DNA of 64,000 bases from Tranquillimonas rosea (GCF_900111315.1 NZ_FOGU01000001.1:124001-188000); one strand, 5' to 3'. Numbered from the stretch's first letter, positions 12,691 through 22,741 are shown. Made by a program: numbers and translations. Notes: generated by a model from the letters alone, not told the origin.

Positions 12691-14034
12691 TCAAGGGCAG
12701 AACAGGTCGTTCGTCAGCGCGAACACCATGAGCGCGCCGATCAGCGCCAGGCCGATTCCCATCAGGACGCGGAGCGCGCCGTCGCTGGGCGGCCGGCCGG
12801 TCACCGCCTCGTAGGCGTGAAAGACCAGATGTCCGCCATCCAGCACCGGGATCGGGAACAGGTTCATCAGGCCCACGGCGGTCGACAGGACCGCGATGAA
12901 CCAGATGAAGCTGGTCGCCCCCTGGCTGGCCGCCGCGCCCGAGGTCTGGGCGATGCCGATCGGGCCGCTGATGTTGCACGAACTGATGGCGCCGACGGCC
13001 ATGTGGTAGATGCCCGACAGGCTCGACTGGACGATATAGGCCGTCTGCGACGCGCCATAGCTCAGCGCCTCGAACGCGCCAGGCGTCTGCGAGGCCGGCT
13101 CGAAGAACATGCCGCCGGTGATCCCGATCAGCCACCGCGTCTCGAATCCGCCCCCCTCGGTCGGCAGGTCCATCCGCTTGGGCGTCAGCGACAGCGTCTC
13201 GGTGCCGGCGTCGGGACCGCGCCAGACATCCAGCGACAGCGCCTGCCCGTCCGAGCCCGCGACCTTCGTTCTGAGCTGATCGAAGGCGAAGACCTCGTCT
13301 CCGTCCACGGCGACGATGACGTTCCCCACCTCCAGATCCGCCTGCATCGCGGCCGATTGCGGGGTCACCCCGGCCACCAGCGGCGGGAACGGATGCGGGC
13401 CCTGCACGGTGATGACCTCGTCCCCGCGGCGCACCTCGTAGTCGAGCACCGGCTCAACGGGCAGCGTGTCGATGTAGCCGTTCATCTCGTCCAGCGGCGG
13501 CGTCGGCTCTCCGGCGATCGACAGGATCTCGTCGCCCGACTCAAGCTGCTGCACCTCGGCGGGAACGGGGCGGATCTCGTCCACCGTCAGCGGATCGCTC
13601 GCCACGCCGCGGAACAGGATGACGACGGCAAAGACGGCGACCGAGAGGACGAAGTTGAACACCGGTCCGGCCGCCACCGTGGCCGCGCGCGCCCAGAGCG
13701 GCGCACCGTGCATCGTGGCGCGGCGGTCCTGCGGGGTCAGCGCCTCACCGGCATCGACCTTGCCGACACTCGCCGCGTCGGCGTCGCCCGCGAACTTTAC
13801 GTAGCCGCCGAAAGGCAGGGCAGCGAGCTGCCAGACCGTGCCGCGCTTGTCGCGCCGTTGCCAGATGACCGGGCCGAAGCCCAGGGAAAAGACGTCGGCA
13901 TGGATGCCCGACCAGCGGCCCACGATGTAGTGGCCGTATTCGTGGACCGCGACGATGACGCTCAGCGCCACCACAAAAGCCACGACTGTGTAGAGGAAGC
14001 CGCCGAACGACGGGATCAGTCCAATGATATCCAT
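12691..14034 (-). CDS. rseP: RIP metalloprotease RseP (site-2 protease)
   Basis: RseP cleaves membrane-embedded anti-sigma factors and signal peptide remnants. The start MDIIGLIPSF gives 447 residues. The zinc motif HEYGH (His31, Glu32, His35) lies in the first membrane helix, and the third ligand region NLFPIPVLDGGH lies near residue 395. A periplasmic PDZ domain occupies roughly residues 195-280 (VAGVTPQSAAMQADLEVGN). GYVKFAGD is the membrane-reentrant beta-loop. It is 10 bases downstream of dxr. Its substrate is not evident here; no sigma/anti-sigma pair is in the window. Confidence 0.95.
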   Translation of the reverse strand: MDIIGLIPSFGGFLYTVVAFVVALSVIVAVHEYGHYIVGRWSGIHADVFSLGFGPVIWQRRDKRGTVWQLAALPFGGYVKFAGDADAASVGKVDAGEALTPQDRRATMHGAPLWARAATVAAGPVFNFVLSVAVFAVVILFRGVASDPLTVDEIRPVPAEVQQLESGDEILSIAGEPTPPLDEMNGYIDTLPVEPVLDYEVRRGDEVITVQGPHPFPPLVAGVTPQSAAMQADLEVGNVIVAVDGDEVFAFDQLRTKVAGSDGQALSLDVWRGPDAGTETLSLTPKRMDLPTEGGGFETRWLIGITGGMFFEPASQTPGAFEALSYGASQTAYIVQSSLSGIYHMAVGAISSCNISGPIGIAQTSGAAASQGATSFIWFIAVLSTAVGLMNLFPIPVLDGGHLVFHAYEAVTGRPPSDGALRVLMGIGLALIGALMVFALTNDLFCP

Positions 14035-14044
14035 GTAACCGCTT

Positions 14045-15214
14045 TTACCGTTGCAGCGTGCCGATGATGTCGGCCGCCGCGGTCCTTGCCAAATGATCAG
14101 TCGCGAGGATGGTATCAAGATCGAAGGCGGCGACAGAAAGGCGTTCGTCTGACAATCGCGTCAGCACCTCCTCGACGACGCGGCTCATATCGAGAAAGCC
14201 GATGCGCCCCTCGATGAAGGCGTCGAGCGCGCTTTCCTTCGCGGCGTTGAACACCGCGCCCGACAGGCCGCCCTCTTCCATGACCGCCCGCGCGAGACGC
14301 AGCGCGGGATACCGGGCCTCGTCCGGCGCACGGAACGTGAGCTGTCCGATCCGGGCGAGATCGAGCCGCTCGACCGGGATCGACCGCCGCGCGGGCCAGT
14401 GGAGCGCATAGCCGATCGCGTGGCGCATGTCCGGCGGCCCGACATGGGCCATGAGCGCGCCGTCGTTGAAGCCGACAAGTGCATGCATCAGGCTTTCGGG
14501 ATGGACCAGCGCTTCGATCTTGCTCGGCGCGAAGCCGAAAAATTCTTTCGCCTCGATAAGTTCCAGCGCCTTGTTGAACAGGCTGGCGCTGTCGATGGTG
14601 ATCCGCTGGCCCATGTCCCAGTTCGGATGGGTCGCGGCCTCGGCCGCCGTGGCCTGAGACAGACGCTCGAGCGGCCAGTCGCGGAAGGCGCCGCCCGAAG
14701 CGGTGATGATCAGGCGCTCGACCGAGCTGATGTCCTCGCCCACGAGGGCCTGGAACACGGCGGAATGTTCGCTGTCCACAGGCAGGATCGTCGCGCCGTG
14801 GAACGCCGCCCGCGCCATCATGAGCGGACCCGCGCAGACCAGGCTTTCCTTGTTCGCCAGCGCCAGGGTCGTGCCCTGCTCCAGCGCCGCCAGTCCAGGC
14901 GGCAGTCCCGCCGCGCCGACGATGGCCGACATGATCCAGTCCGCCGGCCGCCGGGCGGCATCGCAGAGCGCCGCGTCGCCCGCGGCGGCCTCGATCCCGG
15001 TGCCGGACAGGGCCGCGCGCAGCTCGTCCAGACGGTCCTCGTGCGCCGTCACCGCCAGCGCCGCGTCGTGCCGCCGGGCCTGTTCGGCCAGCAGCACCAC
15101 GTTCGCCCCGCCGGTCAGCGCGACGACCTCGTAGTCCCCCGGTGCGCGGGAGACGAGATCGAGCGTGTTCACACCGATCGAGCCGGTCGAGCCCAGCACG
15201 CTGACGCGCTTCAT
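14045..15214 (-). CDS. dxr: 1-deoxy-D-xylulose 5-phosphate reductoisomerase
   Basis: Dxr converts DXP to 2-C-methyl-D-erythritol 4-phosphate with NADPH, the committed step of the MEP isoprenoid pathway that feeds UppS downstream. It has 389 residues. The NADPH-binding motif VLGSTGSIG is at residue 6; LALANKESLV and LPVDSEHSAVFQ near residue 145 carry the metal-binding Asp and Glu. ITASGGAFRDWP and the NWDMGQRITIDSASLFNK substrate loop are also present. The gene overlaps cdsA by four bases. Confidence 0.97.
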   Translation of the reverse strand: MKRVSVLGSTGSIGVNTLDLVSRAPGDYEVVALTGGANVVLLAEQARRHDAALAVTAHEDRLDELRAALSGTGIEAAAGDAALCDAARRPADWIMSAIVGAAGLPPGLAALEQGTTLALANKESLVCAGPLMMARAAFHGATILPVDSEHSAVFQALVGEDISSVERLIITASGGAFRDWPLERLSQATAAEAATHPNWDMGQRITIDSASLFNKALELIEAKEFFGFAPSKIEALVHPESLMHALVGFNDGALMAHVGPPDMRHAIGYALHWPARRSIPVERLDLARIGQLTFRAPDEARYPALRLARAVMEEGGLSGAVFNAAKESALDAFIEGRIGFLDMSRVVEEVLTRLSDERLSVAAFDLDTILATDHLARTAAADIIGTLQR

Positions 15215-16002
15215 ACGACCCCCGGCGGAAAGTCGATCAGGGCCGAGATCAGCAATAGAAAGACCGCGCCCCCCAGCATCCCGTCGAACCTGTCGAATAC
15301 GCCGCCATGTCCCGGCAGCAGGGTCGAACTGTCCTTGACCCCCACCCGCCGCTTAACGGCGCTTTCGGCGATGTCGCCCAACTGGCTCGCCATCGAGACC
15401 GAGACGGAAATGCCGGCCAGCTGCAGGTCCGCCCCGGTCCAGAGCGCCATCGCCACGCCGACGATCGCCGCCCCGATCCAGCCCGCCGCGGTGCCCGACC
15501 AGGTCTTCTTGGGGCTGACGCGCGGCCAGAACTTCGGTCCGCCGATATACCGGCCCGCGAAATACCCACAGACATCGGTGACGATCACCACCGCCAGCAG
15601 CCAGCCGAGCCAGAGGAAGCCATAATTCGTGCGCAGCGTGTAAAGCCCGAAGCCCGCCAGCAGGATCAGCACCGTGAAGATGGTGAACGACGCGCGGCGC
15701 CGCGGCAGTTGACCGAAGCCCACCAGGGCCGGCGCGATCAGCAGCGGCAGCGCGAAGCCCGGCGGCAGGAAGTTCGCCACCGTCAGGCACAGGGCCGCCA
15801 CACCGGCCATCGCGATTGCGGGACTGTCGGGATCCAGCATCCTGGCAAGTTCCCAGACCATGACGGCGCAGACCACGACCGTCAGGACGAGGAAGGCGAT
15901 CCCGCCCGCCCAGCAGCCCAGCACGCCGATGACCGCGATCACGACGCTGGACACCAACCGGACGTTCAGGTCGTCCCACCGACCGGCGGGCCCGGAACTC
16001 AT
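15211..16002 (-). CDS. cdsA: Phosphatidate cytidylyltransferase CdsA
   Basis: CdsA makes CDP-diacylglycerol from phosphatidic acid and CTP in the inner membrane, the branch point of phospholipid synthesis. It has 263 residues with about seven hydrophobic helices. The full PROSITE-type signature is present near the C-terminus: SAVKRRVGVKDSS, then LPGHGGVFDRFD, with the essential Lys-Asp and Asp-Arg-x-Asp residues. The start overlaps the uppS stop and the end overlaps the dxr start. CDP-diacylglycerol made here is the donor used by CDP-alcohol phosphotransferases such as the gene at 41605. Confidence 0.96.
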   Translation of the reverse strand: MSSGPAGRWDDLNVRLVSSVVIAVIGVLGCWAGGIAFLVLTVVVCAVMVWELARMLDPDSPAIAMAGVAALCLTVANFLPPGFALPLLIAPALVGFGQLPRRRASFTIFTVLILLAGFGLYTLRTNYGFLWLGWLLAVVIVTDVCGYFAGRYIGGPKFWPRVSPKKTWSGTAAGWIGAAIVGVAMALWTGADLQLAGISVSVSMASQLGDIAESAVKRRVGVKDSSTLLPGHGGVFDRFDGMLGGAVFLLLISALIDFPPGVV

Positions 16003-16715
16003 GCGGTCACGGCACCGAATCGCCGCTCGCGCGAGCCAAAGCGCGCGACGATCGACGCGAACTCCTCGGCGCGGAAGTCCGGCCAGAGCGTGTCACAGAA
16101 CTCGTATTCGGCATAGGCCGACTGCCACAGCAGGAAGTTCGAGATCCGCGCCTCGCCGCTGGTGCGAATGACGAGGTCCGGATCCGGCAGGAAGCAGGTG
16201 TCGAGGAAGCTGGCGAGCGTGGTCTCGTCCACGCGTGACGGATCGAGCCGACCGGCCGCGACCTCGTGCGACAGGCGCTTGGTGGCGCGCGCCACCTCGT
16301 CGCGTCCGCCATAATTCAGCGCGATGGTCAGGTGGACGCGGTCGTTCTTGCTGGTCAGCAGCTCCAGCTCGTCCATCAGCCGGACGAGCTTTTCGTCGAG
16401 CTTGCGCCGGTCGCCGATGAAGCGGACTCGCACGCCCTCGGCCAGCAGATCCCGCGCCTCGCGCTGGATGTAGCGGCGGAACAGGCCCATGAGCCCGGCC
16501 ACCTCGGCCTGCGTGCGTCTCCAGTTCTCGGTCGAGAAGGCGAAAATCGTCAGGTACTTCACCCCGTGGTCAGGACAGGCGCGCACGATCTCGCGGACCC
16601 GTTTCGCGCCGGCGTGATGTCCGAACAGACGCGGCTTGCCGCGGGCCTCGGCCCAGCGACCGTTCCCGTCCATGATGACCGCCACGTGCTGCGGCGATCC
16701 CTGGCTCTTGCTCAT
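15999..16715 (-). CDS. uppS: Undecaprenyl diphosphate synthase UppS
   Basis: UppS is a cis-prenyltransferase that elongates farnesyl diphosphate to C55-PP, the lipid carrier for peptidoglycan. The ATG at 16715 (MSKSQGSPQHVAVIMDGNGR) gives 238 residues; a GTG three codons upstream is possible. The catalytic Asp is in VAVIMDGNGRWA and is followed by GHHAGAKRV. TIFAFSTENWRR, RVRFIGD, ALNYGGRDE and DLVIRTSGEARISNFLLWQ complete the five conserved regions. It lies between frr and cdsA in the standard order. Confidence 0.97.
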   Translation of the reverse strand: MSKSQGSPQHVAVIMDGNGRWAEARGKPRLFGHHAGAKRVREIVRACPDHGVKYLTIFAFSTENWRRTQAEVAGLMGLFRRYIQREARDLLAEGVRVRFIGDRRKLDEKLVRLMDELELLTSKNDRVHLTIALNYGGRDEVARATKRLSHEVAAGRLDPSRVDETTLASFLDTCFLPDPDLVIRTSGEARISNFLLWQSAYAEYEFCDTLWPDFRAEEFASIVARFGSRERRFGAVTA

Positions 16716-16760
16716 TGCGTCCACGCCTTTCTCTTGCCCGTCCGAACCGCGAAGGCGGTC

Positions 16761-17327
16761 TCAGACCTGCATGATCTCTTCCTGTTTCGTCTCGAGCGCC
16801 TTGTCGACCGCGCCGATATACTTGTCCGTCAGGTCCTGCACTTCGTTCGACCACATCTTGTGGTCGTCCTCGGGCATGCCGTTCGACTTGGCCTTCTTCA
16901 GCTGGTCCATGCCGTCGCGCCGCACGTTGCGGATCGCCACGCGGGCATGCTCGGCATAGGTGCCGGCGACCTTGGCCAGCTCTTTCCGGCGCTCCTCGTT
17001 CAGCTCGGGGATCGGCAGACGGATGGTTGTGCCGTCGATCACCGGGTTGATACCGAGGCCGCTTTCGCGGATCGCCTTTTCGGCCTTTCCGAGCAGCGAC
17101 TTGTCCCAGATATTGATGGTGACCATGCGCGGCTCGGGCACGTTGATCGTGCCGACCTGGTTGATCGGCGTCTGCTGACCATAGGCCTCGACCGTGATCG
17201 GCTCCACCATCGAGGCCGACGCGCGGCCGGTGCGGAGCGAGGCGAATTCCTGCCGGAGCGAGGTCATCGCGCCGTCCATGCGGCGCTTGAGGTCGTCGAA
17301 ATCGATGTCCTGGTCGGTATCGGCCAT
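16761..17327 (-). CDS. frr: Ribosome recycling factor
   Basis: RRF splits post-termination ribosomes together with EF-G. It has 188 residues, a usual length. Conserved segments are [63 protein letters not shown] and the C-terminal [14 protein letters not shown]. It lies between pyrH and uppS on the same strand; the 107-base gap to pyrH holds no feature I can name with confidence. Confidence 0.97.
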   Translation of the reverse strand: MADTDQDIDFDDLKRRMDGAMTSLRQEFASLRTGRASASMVEPITVEAYGQQTPINQVGTINVPEPRMVTINIWDKSLLGKAEKAIRESGLGINPVIDGTTIRLPIPELNEERRKELAKVAGTYAEHARVAIRNVRRDGMDQLKKAKSNGMPEDDHKMWSNEVQDLTDKYIGAVDKALETKQEEIMQV

Positions 17328-17434
17328 GTGCTCACTCGTTCTCGTGGGCTGCCACGGCGGGCAGCTCTGCTATTGTTTTCATCGCGTTCTACACGCTTAC
17401 GGCAACGCGTGCCAGCCCGCGCGTTCCGCCGGGG

Positions 17435-18172
17435 TCACGCATGAACGGTGGTGTAGGTTCCTTGTCCGGCAAGAATTCCGCGGAATCCGCCGGGCTCGTC
17501 GAGCGAAAAGACGACGATCGGCAGCCGGTTGTCGCGCGCCAGGGCGATGGCGCTGGCGTCCATCACGCCGAGGTTCTTCTGCAGCACCTCGTCGTAGGTC
17601 ACGCGATCATAGCGCTTGGCGTCCTCGAACTTGGTCGGGTCCTTGTCGTAGACGCCGTCGACCTTGGTGCCCTTGAAGATCGCCTGGCAGCGCATCTCGT
17701 TCGCCCGCAGCGTTGCCGCCGTGTCGGTGGTGAAATACGGGTTGCCCGTGCCGGCGGCAAAGATGCAGACCCGCTTCTTCTCAAGGTGCCTCACCGCGCG
17801 GCGCCGGATGTAGGGTTCGCAAATCTGATCCATCGGGATCGCGCTGATGACACGGGTGTAGATGTCCAGCGCCTCGAGCGCGGATTGCATCGCCAGCGCG
17901 TTCATCACGGTGGCGAGCATCCCCATGTAGTCGGCCGTGGTCCGCTCCATCCCCTGTGCGCTGCCCTGCAGGCCGCGGAAGATGTTGCCGCCACCGATCA
18001 CCATGCAGATCTCGACGCCGAGCTCGTGCACAGACTGCACCTCTCGGGCGATCCGCGCCACCGTCGGCGGATTGAGCCCGTAGCTCTGGTCGCCCATCAG
18101 CGCCTCGCCGGAAATCTTGAGAAGCACCCTGTCGTAGGTGCGCGACCGGCCCGGTGCCGAACTGTCGTCCAT
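17435..18172 (-). CDS. pyrH: UMP kinase PyrH
   Basis: PyrH phosphorylates UMP to UDP in pyrimidine nucleotide synthesis. It has 245 residues with the amino-acid-kinase fold: [24 protein letters not shown] near residue 60, the [16 protein letters not shown] segment, [13 protein letters not shown] and the [17 protein letters not shown] region. It is the first gene of the minus-strand envelope block and is divergent from miaA. The 90-base divergent region contains no near-consensus promoter that I can defend. Confidence 0.97.
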   Translation of the reverse strand: MDDSSAPGRSRTYDRVLLKISGEALMGDQSYGLNPPTVARIAREVQSVHELGVEICMVIGGGNIFRGLQGSAQGMERTTADYMGMLATVMNALAMQSALEALDIYTRVISAIPMDQICEPYIRRRAVRHLEKKRVCIFAAGTGNPYFTTDTAATLRANEMRCQAIFKGTKVDGVYDKDPTKFEDAKRYDRVTYDEVLQKNLGVMDASAIALARDNRLPIVVFSLDEPGGFRGILAGQGTYTTVHA

Positions 18173-18262
18173 CGCCTGAATCTCCGCTGCCTGCCGCCGA
18201 TTTTGCGTCGCGGCGGAAAATGTCGCAAAAGCCGGAAAGGTTCAATCCGGCAAGAGGCGCAA

Positions 18263-19150
18263 ATGACTCCCGAGCAGGCGATCGCCGCCGCAGGGGCCGA
18301 CAGGCCCGTCCTGATCGCGGGACCGACGGCCAGCGGCAAGTCCTCTCTCGCCGCCCGGATCGCCGCGCAACACGGTGGACTCATCGTCAACGCCGACGCG
18401 CTGCAGGTGTTTTCGGACTGGCGCGTTCTGACCTCGCGCCCGACGGTCGAGGACGAGCGTGCGCTGCCGCATCGGCTGTACGGTCACGTCCCCGGCGACA
18501 CGCCCTATTCCACCGGCGACTGGTTGCGTGACGTGGTGCCGCTGCTGGAGGGGTGCCGCCCAATCATCGTCGGCGGTACGGGCCTGAATTTTCGTGCATT
18601 GACAGAAGGGTTGGCCGACATCCCTCAGGTTCCACACGAGGTAAAGCAGCAGGCGCGGGAGAGGCTTGAGACCGAAGGTCACGCGGGGCTGCTGGCCGAA
18701 CTCGACGCCGAGACGGCCGGCCGTATCGACTGCGCGAATCCCGTCCGCGTGCAGCGCGCCTGGGAGGTTCTGGCGACCACCGGGCGCGGGCTGGCCGCTT
18801 GGCAGGACGACACCGGGCCCCCGGCCCTGCCCCTCTCGCGGACCCTGCCGCTTGTCCTCGATGCCGACCGGGACTGGCTGAACGACCGGATCGGCCTGCG
18901 TTTCGACCAGATGCTCGAAACCGGGGCGCTGGACGAGGCGCGCGGGAACCTGCCGGGCTGGTCGTCCGACCGCCCCTCGGCCAAGACCATCGGCGCGGCC
19001 GAGCTGATCGCTCACCTCAGGGGCGAAATGACGCTGGGCGCGGCGCGCGACCGCGCGGTGACCGCGACGCGGCAATACGCCAAGCGGCAACGGACGTGGT
19101 TCCGCGCCCGCATGCGGGACTGGCATCCCGTCGAGCTGCCAACAACCTGA
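18263..19150 (+). CDS. miaA: tRNA dimethylallyltransferase MiaA
   Basis: MiaA prenylates A37 of tRNAs that read codons starting with U, using dimethylallyl diphosphate from the MEP pathway. The ATG at 18263 ([15 protein letters not shown]) gives 295 residues. The P-loop [10 protein letters not shown] is near residue 20, with [19 protein letters not shown] as substrate-binding region, [19 protein letters not shown], and the C-terminal [12 protein letters not shown]. It reads away from pyrH. Confidence 0.95.
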   Translation: MTPEQAIAAAGADRPVLIAGPTASGKSSLAARIAAQHGGLIVNADALQVFSDWRVLTSRPTVEDERALPHRLYGHVPGDTPYSTGDWLRDVVPLLEGCRPIIVGGTGLNFRALTEGLADIPQVPHEVKQQARERLETEGHAGLLAELDAETAGRIDCANPVRVQRAWEVLATTGRGLAAWQDDTGPPALPLSRTLPLVLDADRDWLNDRIGLRFDQMLETGALDEARGNLPGWSSDRPSAKTIGAAELIAHLRGEMTLGAARDRAVTATRQYAKRQRTWFRARMRDWHPVELPTT

Positions 19151-19218
19151 GCGATTCTCCTTGCCCGCGCGGGGCGTCCCGATCACGATTACCCAAGGTC
19201 ACCATCGGGAGGCCGCCC

Positions 19219-20031
19219 GTGACACAGCCCACGACAGCCCCGGATTCGACAGCAGGCTACCAGGTCGCGCCGATCCAGCGTGCGCCGACGGCCGCGCAGT
19301 GGCGCACTGCGGCCATGCGCAGCTATGGTCGCGGCGTGCTCTACTGGTTCAACCGCGGACAGGGGCGGATCACGATGCAGGGGGTGACGCGCGGCTATGG
19401 CGCCAACAACGCCATCTTCCTGCCCCCGCGGACGATGCACGGGTTCGAGATGATGGGACAGGTCAACGGCACGGCCGTGTTCCTGCCCGACGAGCCCGAC
19501 CTTCTCTGGCCCGAGACGATCCTGCACCTGCGCGTCCGGGACGTGCAGCATCAGGCGGAACTGACGGCGATGGTCGACAACCTTCGGCGCGAGATCTCCC
19601 GCGACGACCCGGCGCGGGCGCGGGCGCTCAGGTATCACGCAGGGCTCTTGTCGGTGTGGCTGGAACGACAGGCGGCGACCTCGGGGCAGGAAGAGGTCGA
19701 GCCCAGGCGCGCCGCCGACCGACTGGCCGCGGCGTTCACCGCACTGGTCGAGCGCGACTTCCGCAACGGGGCGGGTGTGGCCCACTATGCCGCGCGGCTC
19801 GGCGTGACGCCCACCCATCTCAGCCGCGCCTGCCGGGCCGCCTCGGGACGGCCGGCCTCGGCCCTGTTGCAGGACCGCGTGCATTACGAGGCGCGCTGGC
19901 TGCTGGCCGAGACACGCTCTCCGGTCAAGAAGGTGGCCGAACAGCTCGGCTTTCGCTCGGCGGCCTATTTCACCCGCGCCTTCCACGCCCATACCGGACA
20001 GACCCCGTCGGAGTTCCGCAAGCACGGCTGA
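19219..20031 (+). CDS. AraC-family transcriptional regulator
   Basis: A GTG start at 19219 with a GGGAGG ribosome site seven bases upstream gives 270 residues. The N-terminal part (about residues 1-110) looks like an AraC cupin: YWFNRGQGRITMQG, FLPPRTMHGFEM. The C-terminal part (about 175-270) holds two helix-turn-helix units, HYAARLGVTPTHLSRACRA and VKKVAEQLGFRSAAYFTRAFHAHTG, followed by TPSEFRKHG. The ligand is unknown. The next plus-strand gene, an extracytoplasmic binding protein, begins 111 bases downstream, so regulator and transporter component may be functionally linked. Confidence 0.88.
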   Translation: MTQPTTAPDSTAGYQVAPIQRAPTAAQWRTAAMRSYGRGVLYWFNRGQGRITMQGVTRGYGANNAIFLPPRTMHGFEMMGQVNGTAVFLPDEPDLLWPETILHLRVRDVQHQAELTAMVDNLRREISRDDPARARALRYHAGLLSVWLERQAATSGQEEVEPRRAADRLAAAFTALVERDFRNGAGVAHYAARLGVTPTHLSRACRAASGRPASALLQDRVHYEARWLLAETRSPVKKVAEQLGFRSAAYFTRAFHAHTGQTPSEFRKHG

Positions 20032-20142
20032 CACGCCATGTCACACGGAACCGTGTCGGCGGGACGCACGCGACAGACCGGCTCGAACGTTGACGATCTT
20101 GTCGGGAACATGCGCAATACGCGGGCATCGACGGAGGCACGC

Positions 20143-21801
20143 ATGAACAGACCCGGACCCGCCGACACCCACCCCGCCGCGCGGATGTACGCGGCGGAGT
20201 ATCGCGCGGGACAGATGGACCGGCGCGAATTCCTCACCCGCGCCACATCGCTCGGGCTGAGCGTCGGTGCCGCCTGCGCGATGGCCGGCCTCACCCAGCC
20301 TGCAGTGGCCCAGTCCGAGGCGGCCCCCGGCGGCACCCTGCGAATCCAGATGGATGTGCTGGAACAGAAGGATCCGCGGGTCTGGGATTTCAGCCAGCTC
20401 GCCAATGTCTGCCGCGGGCACCTGGAATACCTGGTGCAGTACAACACCGACGGCTCGATCGCCCCGATGCTGCTGGACAGTTGGGAGGTCAGCGAGGACG
20501 CGACCGAGTACCTTCTGCGCATCCGCGGGGGCGTCACCTGGACGAACGGCGATGCCTTCACCGCCGAAGACGTCGCGCGCAATTTCCGCCGCTGGTGCGA
20601 CGGCACGGTGACCGGCAACTCGATGGCGACGCGCATGGGCTCGCTCGTCGATCCCGCGACCCGCAAGGCGCGGCCGGACGCGATCACCGTGGTCGATGAC
20701 ATGACCGTGCGCCTGTCGCTCGCCACGCCCGACATCTCGCTCATCGCCGGCGTGTCGGACTATCCCGCCGCGGTCATGCACGGCTCGTACGACGGGGGCG
20801 ATCCGACCGAAGCCGTCGGCACGGGACCCTTCAGGATCACCGAATACGTCGTCGGCGACCGGGCCGTGCTGGAACGGACGACCGACCACACCTGGTGGGG
20901 CGAGGATGTGTTCGGGCCGGTGCAGCTGGACCGGATCGAGTTCCTCGATTTCGGCACCGACCCCGCGACATGGCTCGACGCGTTCCGCAACGACGAAATC
21001 GACATGCTCTACGAGAGCGTCGGCACCTTCATCGAGGTCTTCGACGATCTCGGCTTGGTGAAGTCCGAGACGCTGACCGCCGCCACCATCACCATCCGCG
21101 GCAACCAGAACGCCGAGGTCGAGGGACAGCGCATCTACGCCGACCGCAATGTCCGGCGGGCGCTGCAGCTGGCTTGCGACAACGCCATCCTGCTGGAGCT
21201 GGGATATTCCGACCGGGGCGAGGTCGCGGCCAACCACCATGTCAGCCCGATCCACCCCGAATACGCCGATATCGGACCGTCCGAGGTGAACACCGACGAG
21301 GCGTTCCGGCTGATGGACGAGGCCGGGCTCGCCGATTTCGAGCATGAGCTGATCTCGATCGACGACGACTGGCGGCGCAACACGGCCGACGCCGTCGCCG
21401 CGCAGCTTCGCGATGCCGGCCTGCAGGTGCGCCGCCGCCTCCTGCCCGGCTCGACCTACTGGAGCGGCTGGACCGATTTTCCGTTCAGCACGACCAACTG
21501 GAACCAGCGCCCGCTGGGCGTGCAGGTCTATTCGCTGGCCTACCGCTCGGGCGAGGCCTGGAACGAGACCGGATTTGCCAATGACGAGTTCGACCGGCTG
21601 CTCGCCGACAGCCTCGCCATCGCGGAGGCCGACGAGCGGCGCGCGCTGATGGAGCGGATGGAAACGCTGCTGCGCGACGAGGGGGTCGTGATCCAGCCCT
21701 ACTGGCGCGCGCTCTACCGGCATTACACCGATCGCGTGGTCGGGGCCGAGATGCACCCGACCCACGAGATGCACCTCTACCGCTACGCGCTGCGCTCCTG
21801 A
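20143..21801 (+). CDS. ABC transporter periplasmic binding protein, peptide/nickel family 5 (orphan)
   Basis: The start MNRPGPADTHPA, preceded by a GGAGG ribosome site, gives 552 residues. A twin-arginine export signal is visible near residues 21-55 (DRREFLTRATSLGLSVGAACA, ending at AVAQ). The mature protein has the family 5 layout: GGTLRIQMDVLE, MLLDSWEVSEDATEYLLRI, GTGPFRITEYVVGDRAVLER. Such proteins bind oligopeptides, opines, glycosides or nickel for an ABC importer. No permease or ATPase gene is next to it, so it is either an orphan or serves a distant transporter. The substrate cannot be read from the sequence. Confidence 0.85.
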   Translation: MNRPGPADTHPAARMYAAEYRAGQMDRREFLTRATSLGLSVGAACAMAGLTQPAVAQSEAAPGGTLRIQMDVLEQKDPRVWDFSQLANVCRGHLEYLVQYNTDGSIAPMLLDSWEVSEDATEYLLRIRGGVTWTNGDAFTAEDVARNFRRWCDGTVTGNSMATRMGSLVDPATRKARPDAITVVDDMTVRLSLATPDISLIAGVSDYPAAVMHGSYDGGDPTEAVGTGPFRITEYVVGDRAVLERTTDHTWWGEDVFGPVQLDRIEFLDFGTDPATWLDAFRNDEIDMLYESVGTFIEVFDDLGLVKSETLTAATITIRGNQNAEVEGQRIYADRNVRRALQLACDNAILLELGYSDRGEVAANHHVSPIHPEYADIGPSEVNTDEAFRLMDEAGLADFEHELISIDDDWRRNTADAVAAQLRDAGLQVRRRLLPGSTYWSGWTDFPFSTTNWNQRPLGVQVYSLAYRSGEAWNETGFANDEFDRLLADSLAIAEADERRALMERMETLLRDEGVVIQPYWRALYRHYTDRVVGAEMHPTHEMHLYRYALRS

Positions 21802-21873
21802 TCGGGATTGTCACGGAACCTCACGGCGCCGTGCACCATTGGCCTTGCAACACCGAGCCATTGGGAGAGCACG

Positions 21874-22737
21874 ATGTCGTCGAATTCACTATCCTGGGCG
21901 ATGCCCGTCATGCGGACCGGATACGCGGGGCGCGGGCTCGTCTACGTGGTTGTCGCCGGCTTCTCGCTCTACGCCATCTGGCAAGGCGGCGATGCGCAAG
22001 GAACCTCCGAGGCGCTGAGCCAGCTCGAGACCTCGACGGGCGGTGGCATCCTGCTGATCCTGATCTTCCTGGGGATGCTGTGCTACATGGTCTGGCGGCT
22101 GCTGGATTCGGCCTTCGACCTCGAGAATTACGGCAGTGACGGCGAGGGAACGATCGCCCGCATCGGGATGATCGTGACCGGCCTGATCCACGGCGCCCTC
22201 GGCGTGCTGGCCCTGACCGTCCTCCTCGGCAGCGGCGGACAGAGTGGTGGCGGCGGCGGCTCGACCATCGGGCGCACGACCGGCTGGCTTCTGTCGCAGC
22301 CCTTCGGCCCCTACCTGGTGGGCGCGATCGCGCTGGTGACGATCGGCGCCGGTCTATACTATCTCAAGAAGGCGTTCGCCGAGGATTACCGCAAGTTCCT
22401 GCGCGCCAACCATTTCACGATGAACTGGAACTGGGCGCTCAAGGCCGGCGTCGCCGCTCAGGGCGTCGCGGTAACGGTGATCGGCGGGCTCTTCATGGCC
22501 GCCGCGCTGCAGGCGGATCCCAGCAAGGCCGGCGGCGTCGGACAGGCGTTCGAATGGATCTCCGGCCAGACCCATGGACGGCTCCTGGTCAGCGCGCTGT
22601 GCCTGGGCCTCGCGGCATTCGCGTTCTTCTGCTTCGTCAACGCCGCCTACCGCATCGTGCCGAAGGTGGCCGACGAGGATGTCGAGACCCTCGCCGTCAA
22701 AATGAAGGAAAAGGCCAAGCAGAAGGCGGCCGGCTGA
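21874..22737 (+). CDS. DUF1206 multipass membrane protein
   Basis: The start MSSNSLSWAM with a GGGAGAG ribosome site gives 287 residues. I see about six hydrophobic helices arranged as three similar two-helix units. Each begins with a Gly-rich turn (RTGYAGRGLVYVVVAGF, RIGMIVTGLIHGALGVLAL, KAGVAAQGVAVTVIGGLF), the layout I know from DUF1206. A Gly/Ser-rich loop (SGGQSGGGGG) lies near residue 135, and the C-terminus is Lys-rich. Function unknown. It is transcribed in the same direction as the binding protein, 72 bases downstream of it. Confidence 0.75.
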   Translation: MSSNSLSWAMPVMRTGYAGRGLVYVVVAGFSLYAIWQGGDAQGTSEALSQLETSTGGGILLILIFLGMLCYMVWRLLDSAFDLENYGSDGEGTIARIGMIVTGLIHGALGVLALTVLLGSGGQSGGGGGSTIGRTTGWLLSQPFGPYLVGAIALVTIGAGLYYLKKAFAEDYRKFLRANHFTMNWNWALKAGVAAQGVAVTVIGGLFMAAALQADPSKAGGVGQAFEWISGQTHGRLLVSALCLGLAAFAFFCFVNAAYRIVPKVADEDVETLAVKMKEKAKQKAAG

Positions 22738-22741
22738 CCGC

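Noticed and set aside
17441-18262. Extension of the miaA frame back to 17441
   Set aside because: The extra 274 codons are antisense to pyrH. The ATG at 18263 begins just before the P-loop at the expected distance.
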